NCBI GenBank assembly: GCA_017591395.1
Contig: WEDG01004101.1
Span: forward strand, 62,001 to 126,000
Direction of reading: 5' to 3'
DNA from: Schistocephalus solidus
Lineage: Eukaryota; Platyhelminthes; Cestoda; Diphyllobothriidea; Diphyllobothriidae
DNA: 64,000 bases
Under the pieces are notes generated by a model that searched no databases, had not been told where the DNA came from, and worked only from the letters and a program-made list of their open reading frames with translations. Numbering within the stretch: the stretch's first letter is position 1; every line of letters begins with the position of its first letter. Positions 57,701 to 64,000 of this stretch are shown piece after piece. Position numbers and translations under genes: made by a program.

Positions 57701-60700
57701 GATTCAGCTTATCCAAGGTAACTTTGGCAGATTGTAAAAACTACCTCTCGTTCACCATAATCATCGCATCCAAGCAAAGATGCGTGAAAACTTTATTTAT
57801 GGTCAGTGACAGATCTTGTGAATTAATATAAAAAGAGGAAATGCCTTTCAGCTTATCCAAAATGTAATAAGGCAGATTTGTAGGATTAGCTGTCGTACAC
57901 TATAATAATCACATCGAAGCGATATTGCGTGAGAGCTTGTATATTCCAGTAGCGACAGATATTAAAAACTGCAATCCAAAAGTCTGAAATTTGATTCAGC
58001 TTATCCAAGGTAACTTTGGCAGATTGTAAAACTACCTCTCGTTCACCATAATCATCGCATCCAAGCAAAGATGCGTGAAAACTTTATTTATGGTCAGTGA
58101 CAGATCTTGTGAATTAATATACAAAAAGAGGAAATGCCTTTCAGCTTATCCAAATGTAATAAGGCAGATTTGTAAGATTAGCTGTCGTACACTATAATAA
58201 TCACATCGAAGCGATATTGCGTGAGAGCTTGTATATTCAAGTAGCAACAGATATTAAAAAACTACAATCCAAAAGTCTGAAATTTGATTCAGATTATCCA
58301 AGGTAACTTTGGCAGATTGTAAAACTACCTCTCGTTCACTATAATCATCGCATCCAAGCAAAGATGCGTGAAAAACTTTATTTATGGTCAGTGACAGATC
58401 TTGTGAATTAATATAAAAAAGAGGAAATGCCTTTCAGCTTATCCAAATGTAATAAGGCAGATTTGTAAGATTAGCTGTCGTACACTATAATAATCACATC
58501 GAAGCGATATTGCGTGAGAGCTTGTATATTCCAGTAGCAACAGATATTAAAAACTGCAATCCAAAAGTCTGAAATTTGATTCAGATTATCCAAGGTAACT
58601 TTGGCAGATTGTAAAACTACCTCTCGTTCACCATAATCATCGCATCCAAGCAAAGATGCGTAAAAACTTTATTTATGGTCAGTGACAGATCTTGTGAATT
58701 AATATAAAAAAGAGGAAATGCCTTTCAGCTTATCCAAATGTAATAAGGCAGATTTGTAAGATTAGCTGTCGTACACTATAATAATCACATCGAAGCGATA
58801 TTGCGTGAGAGCTTGTATATTCCAGTAGCAACAGATATTAAAAACTGCAATCCAAAAAGTCTGAAAATTTGATTCAGATTATCCAAGGTAACTTTGGCAG
58901 ATTGTAAAACTACCTCTCGTTCACCATAATCATCGCATCCAAGCAAAGATGCGTGAAAACTTTATTTATGGTCAGTGACAGATCTTGTGAATTAATATAA
59001 AAAAGCAAATGCCTTTCAGCTTATCCAAATGTAATAAGGCAGATTTGTAAGATTAGCTGTCGTACACTATAATAATCACATCGAAGCGATATTGCGTGAG
59101 AGCTTGTATATTCCAGTAGCAACAGATATTAAAAACTGCAATCCAAAAGTCTGAAATTTGATTCAGATTATCCAAGGTAACTTTGGCAGATTGTAAAAAC
59201 TACCTCTCGTTCACCATAATCATCGCATCCAAGCAAAGATGCGTGAAAAACTTTATTTATGGTCAGTGACAGATCTTGTGAATTAATATAAAAAAGAGGA
59301 AATGCCTTTCAGCTTATCCAAATGTAATAAGGCAGATTTGTAAGATTAGCTGTCGTACACTATAATAATCACATCGAAGCGATATTGCGTGAGAGCTTGT
59401 ATATTCCAGTAGCGACAGATATTAAAAACTGCAATCCAAAAGTATAAAATTTGATTCAGATTATCCAAGGTAACTTTGGCAGATTGTAAAACTACCTCTC
59501 GTTCACCATTATCATCGCATCCAAGCAAAGATGCGTGAAAACTTTATTTATGGTCAGTGACAGATCTTGTGAATTAATATAAAAAAGAGGAAATGCCTTT
59601 CAGCTTATCCAAATGTAATAAGGCAGATTTGTAAGATTAGCTGTCGTACACTATAATAATCACATCGAAGCGATATTGCGTGAGAGCTTGTATATTCCAG
59701 TAGCAACAGATATTAAAAAGCTACAATCCAAAAGTCTGAAATTTGATTCAGATTATCCAAGGTAACTTTGGCAGATTAGTAAAACTACCTCTCGTTCACC
59801 ATAATCATCGCATCCAAGCAAAGATGCGTGAAAACTTTATTTATGGTCAGTGACAGATCTTTGTGAATTAATATAAAAAGAGAAATGCCTTTCAGCTTAT
59901 CCAAATGTAATAAGGCAGATTTGTAAGATTAGCTGTCGTACACTATAATAATCACATCGAAGCGATATTGCGTGAGCTTGTATATTCCAGTAGCAACAGA
60001 TATTAAAACTGCAATCCAAAAAGTCTGAAAATTTGATTCAGCTTATCCAAGGTAACTTTTGGCAGATTGTAAAAACTACCTCTCGTTCACCATAATCATC
60101 GCATCAAGCAAAGATGCGTGAAAACTGTTATGGTCAGTGACAGATCTTGTGAATTAATATGCAAAAGAAATGCCTTTCAGCTTATCCAAATGTAATCAAA
60201 GGCAGATTTGTAAGATTAGCTGTCGTACACTATAATAATCACATCGAAGCGATATTGCGTGAGAGCTTGTATATTCCAGTAGCAACAGATATTAAAAACT
60301 GCAATCCAAAAAGTCTGAAAATTTGATTCAGATTATCCAAGGTAACTTTGGCAGATTGTAAAACTACCTCTCGTTCACCATAATCATCGCATCCAAGCAA
60401 AGATGCGTAAAAACTTTGATTTATGGTCAGTGACAGATCTTGTGAATTAATATACAAAAAGAGGAAATGCCTTTCAGCTTATCCAAATGTAATAAGGCAG
60501 ATTTGTAAGATTAGCTGTCGTACACTATAATAATCACATCGAAGCGATATTGCGTGAGAGCTTGTATATTCCAGTAGCAACAGATATTAAAAACTACAAT
60601 CCACAAAAGTCTGAAATTTGATTCAGATTATCCAAGGTAACTTTGGCAGATTGTAAAACTACCTCTCGTTCACCATAATCATCGCATCAAGCAAAGATGC

Positions 60701-63700
60701 GTAAAACTTTATTTATGGTCAGTGACAGATCTTGTGAATTAATATAAAGAAATGCCTTTCAGCTTATCCAAATGTAATAAGGCAGAGTTTGTAGGATTAG
60801 CTGTCGTACACTATAATTAATCACATCGAAGCGATAGTGCGGTGAGAGCTTGTATATTCCAGTAGCGACAGATATTAAAAACTGCAATCCAAAGTCTGAA
60901 ATTTGATTTCAGCTTATCCAAGGTAACTTTGGCAGATTGTAAAACTACCTCTCGTTCACCATAATCATCGCATCAAGCAAAGATGCGTGAAAAACTTTAT
61001 TTATGGTCAGTGACAGATCTTGTGAATTAATATACAAAGAGGAAATGCCTTTCAGCTTATCCAAATGTAATAAGGCAGATTTGTAAGATTAGCTGTCGTA
61101 CACTATAATAATCACATCGAAGCGATATTGCGTGAGAGCTTGTATATTCCAGTAGCGACAGATATTAAAACTGCAATCAAAAAGTCTGAAATTTGATTCA
61201 GATTATCCAAGGTAACTTTGGCAGATTGTAAAAACTACCTCTCGTTCACCATAATCATCGCATCCAAGCAAAGATGCGTGAAAACTTTATTTATGGTCAG
61301 TGACAGATCTTGTGAATTAATATACAAAGAAATGCCTTTCAGCTTATCCAAATGTAAATAAGGCAGAGTTTGTAAGATTAGCTGTCGTACACTATAATAA
61401 TCACATCGAAGCGATATTGCGTGAGAGCTTGTATATTCCAGTAGCGACAGATATTAAAAACTGCAATCAAAAGTCTGAAATTTGATTCAGATTATCCAAA
61501 GGTAACTTTGGCGAGATTGTAAAACTACCTCTCGTTCACCATAATCATCGCATCAAGCAAAGATGCGTGAAAACTTTATTTATGGTCAGTGACAGATCTT
61601 GTGAATTAATATACAAAGAGGAAATGCCTTTCAGCTTATCCAAATGTAATAAGGCAGATTTGTAAGATTAGCTGTCGTACACTATAATAATCACATCGAA
61701 GCGATATTGCGTGAGAGCTTGTATATTCCAGTAGCGACAGATATTAAAAACTGCAATCAAAAGTCTGAAATTTGATTCAGCTTATCCAAGTTAACTTTTG
61801 GCAGATTGTAAAAACTACCTCTCGTTCACCATAATCATCGCATCCAAAGCAAAGATGCGTGAAAACTTTATTTATGGTCAGTGACAGATCTTGTGAATTA
61901 ATATACAAAAGGAAATGCCTTTCAGCTTATCCACATGTAATAAGGCAGAGTTTGTAGGATTAGCTGTCGTACACTATAATAATCACATGGAAGCGATATT
62001 GCGTGAGAGCTTGTATATTCCAGTAGCGACAGATATTAAAAACTGCAATCCAAAGTCTGAAATTTATTCAGATTATCCAAGGTAACTTTGGCAGATTGTA
62101 AAAACTACCTCTCGTTCACCATAATCATCGCATCCAAGCAAAGATGCGTGAAAAACTTTATTTATGGTCAGTGACAGATCTTGTGAATTAATGTACAAAA
62201 GAGGAAATGCCTTTCAGCTTATCCAAATGTAATAAGGCAGATTTGTAAGATTAGCTGTCGTACACTATAATAATCACATCGAAGCGATATTGCGTGAGAG
62301 CTTGTATATTCCAGTAGCGACAGATATTAAAACTGCAATCCAAAAAGTCTGAAAATTTGATTCAGATTATCCAAAGGTAACTTTGGCAGATTGTAAAACT
62401 ACCTCTCGTTCACCATAATCATCGCATCCAAGCAAAGATGCGTGAAAACTTTATTTATGGTCAGTGACAGATCTTGTGAATTAATATACAAAGAGGAAAT
62501 GCCTTTCAGCTTATCCAAATGTAATAAGGCAGAGTTTGTAAGATTAGCTGTCGTACACTATAATAATCACATCGAAGCGATATTGCGTGAGAGCTTGTAT
62601 ATTCCAGTAGCAACAGATATTAAAAACTGCAATCAAAAGTCTGAAATTTGATTCAGCTTATCCAAGGTAACTTTGGCAGATTGTAAAACTACCTCTCGTT
62701 CACCATAATCATCGCATCAAGCAAAGATGCGTGAAAACTTTATTTATGGTCAGTGACAGATCTTGTGAATTAATATACAAAGAAATGCCTTTCAGCTTAT
62801 CCAAATGTAATAAGGCAGATTTGTAAGATTAGCTGTCGTACACTATAATAATCACATCGAAGCGATATTGCGTGAGAGCTTGTATATTCCAGTAGCGACA
62901 GATATTAAAAACTGCAATCAAAAGTCTGAAATTTGATTCAGATTATCCAAGGTAACTTTTGGCAGATTGTAAAAACTACCTCTCGTTCACCATAATCATC
63001 GCATCCAAGCAAAGATGCGTGAAAACTTTATTTATGGTCAGTGACAGATCTTGTGAATTAATATACAAAGAGGAAATGCCTTTCAGCTTATCCAAATGTA
63101 ATAAGGTAGAGTTTGTAAGGATTAGCTGTCGTACACTATAATAATCACATCGAAGCGATATTGCGTGAGAGCTTGTATATTCCAGTAGCGACAGATATTA
63201 AAAACTGCAATCCAAAAGTCTGAAATTTGATTCAGATTATCCAAGTTAACTTTGGCAGATTTTAAAAACTACCTCTCGTTCACCATAATCATCGCATCCA
63301 AGCAAAGATGCGTGAAAACTTTATTTATGGTCAGTGACAGATCTTGTGAATTAATATACAAAGAGAAATGCCTTTCAGCTTATCCAAATGTAATAAGGCA
63401 GATTTGTAAGATTAGCTGTCGTACACTATAATAATCACATCGAAGCGATATTGCGTGAGAGCTTGTATATTCAGTAGCGACAGATATTAAAAACTACAAT
63501 CAAAAGTCTGAAATTTGATTCAGATTATCCAAGGTAACTTTGGCAGATTGTAAAACTACCTCTCGTTCACCATAATCATCGCATCAAGCAAAGATGCGTG
63601 AAAAACTTTATTTATGGTCAGTGACGAGATCTTGTGAATTAATATACAAAGAGGAAATGCCTTTCAGCTTATCCAAATGTAATAAGGCAGAGTTTGTAAG

Positions 63701-64000
63701 ATTAGCTGTCGTACACTATAATAATCACATCGAAGCGATATTGCGTGAGAGCTTGTATATTCCAGTAGCGACAGATATTAGAAACTGCAATCAAAAGTCT
63801 GAAATTTGATTCAGATTATCCAAAGGTAACTGGCAGATTGTAAAACTACCTCTCGTTCACCATAATCATCGCAATCCAAGCAAAAGATGCGTGAAAACTT
63901 TATTTATGGTCAGTGACAGATCTTGTGAATTAATATACAAAAGAGGAAATGCCTTTCAGCTTATCCAAATGTAATAAGGCAGAGTTTTAAAGATTAGCTG
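54708..64000 (+). repeat. 292-bp dimeric higher-order satellite, continues beyond window
   Basis: Two monomer types alternate. Type A begins GCATCCAAGCAAAGATGCG and contains AGATCTTGTGAATTAATAT. Type B begins CACATCGAAGCGATATTGCG and contains CAGATATTAAAAACT. Together they repeat every ~292 bp about 29-30 times from 55411 to the window end, nearly identical apart from single-base homopolymer differences. A recurring 60-codon minus-strand frame is simply the repeat and shows no protein signature. The pattern matches alpha-satellite-like higher-order arrays; a centromeric role is possible but unshown. Confidence 0.92.
54981..55410 (+). repeat. Out-of-register 2 x 215-bp duplication inside the satellite
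   Basis: The join CGTTCCAACCAGCTGAAATG occurs at 54981 and 55196, and the normal CGTTCACCATAATC resumes at 55411. Each 215-bp block is about one and a half monomers (the end of one, then a type B monomer), a unit length not seen elsewhere in the array. Confidence 0.85.

Noticed and set aside
55257..63809. Repeated 60-72-codon frames in the 292-bp satellite
   Set aside because: Same sequence in each unit, broken by single-base indels in many, no start context or motif. Satellite by-product.
52740..64000. Hammerhead ribozyme in the 147-bp satellite
   Set aside because: The monomer has a CTGAAA/TTTCAG hairpin and some stem-like complementarity, but no CTGATGA core strand; the fold does not fit.
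1..64000. CRISPR array or bacterial defence system
   Set aside because: Direct repeats here are long satellites without unique spacers of regular size, and nothing else is prokaryotic in character.

Overview
The window looks like gene-poor, repeat-rich chromosomal DNA of a metazoan. A flatworm (cestode or trematode) is the best guess. That guess rests on tRNA-derived SINE/satellite units carrying hammerhead-ribozyme folds (an architecture known from schistosome SM-alpha repeats), Penelope-like elements (PLEs) with a GIY-YIG C-terminus, a CR1-like LINE, and no bacterial-type gene organisation. I could not support a single intact host protein-coding gene. Nearly all recognisable content is mobile or satellite DNA.

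Layout. 1-7.9 kb: unique-looking sequence with microsatellites and one foldback SINE (about 3.63-4.0 kb). 7.9-8.54 kb: 3' end of a broken PLE, then an (AT)n tract. 8.57-15.04 kb: tandem array of a ~305-bp tRNA-derived SINE unit on the minus strand, with 12 homogeneous units followed by about 10 strongly diverged ones. 16.19-18.64 kb: a decayed CR1-like LINE. 18.88-19.42 kb: two inverted SINE copies, then (AT)n and a second PLE 3' end on the minus strand. 19.97-20.05 kb: a perfect 88-bp palindrome. 20.25-23.74 kb: a ~367-bp tandem repeat, about two copies in one orientation and 7.6 in the other. 24.13-25.43 kb: a SINE fused to a PLE reverse-transcriptase fragment. 25.4-52.7 kb: mostly unannotatable sequence with another foldback SINE, a small dispersed repeat, telomere-like tracts and a CTG/TTG-rich trinucleotide block. 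52.74-64 kb: a third satellite built from ~147-bp monomers, diverged at its outer edge and turning into a homogeneous ~292-bp dimeric higher-order repeat (HOR) that runs off the window.

Main result. Both the 305-bp SINE satellite and the unrelated-looking 367-bp satellite carry type-I hammerhead-like folds with a short self-complementary stem III. The 305-bp unit also has Pol III box A and box B on the same strand, and its homogeneous consensus has no TTTT terminator on that strand. This suggests multimeric transcripts that cut themselves to unit length (retrozyme-like). The two hammerhead modules are similar enough to suggest common descent. PLE 3' ends in the window carry a third, minimal hammerhead-like motif. 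In two places a PLE 3' end and a SINE 3' end meet tail to tail across an (AT)n tract, and a SINE-PLE chimera looks like a template switch. Together these suggest the PLE machinery may mobilise the ribozyme-bearing SINEs. Folds were read by eye; no cleavage, expression or database evidence was available.
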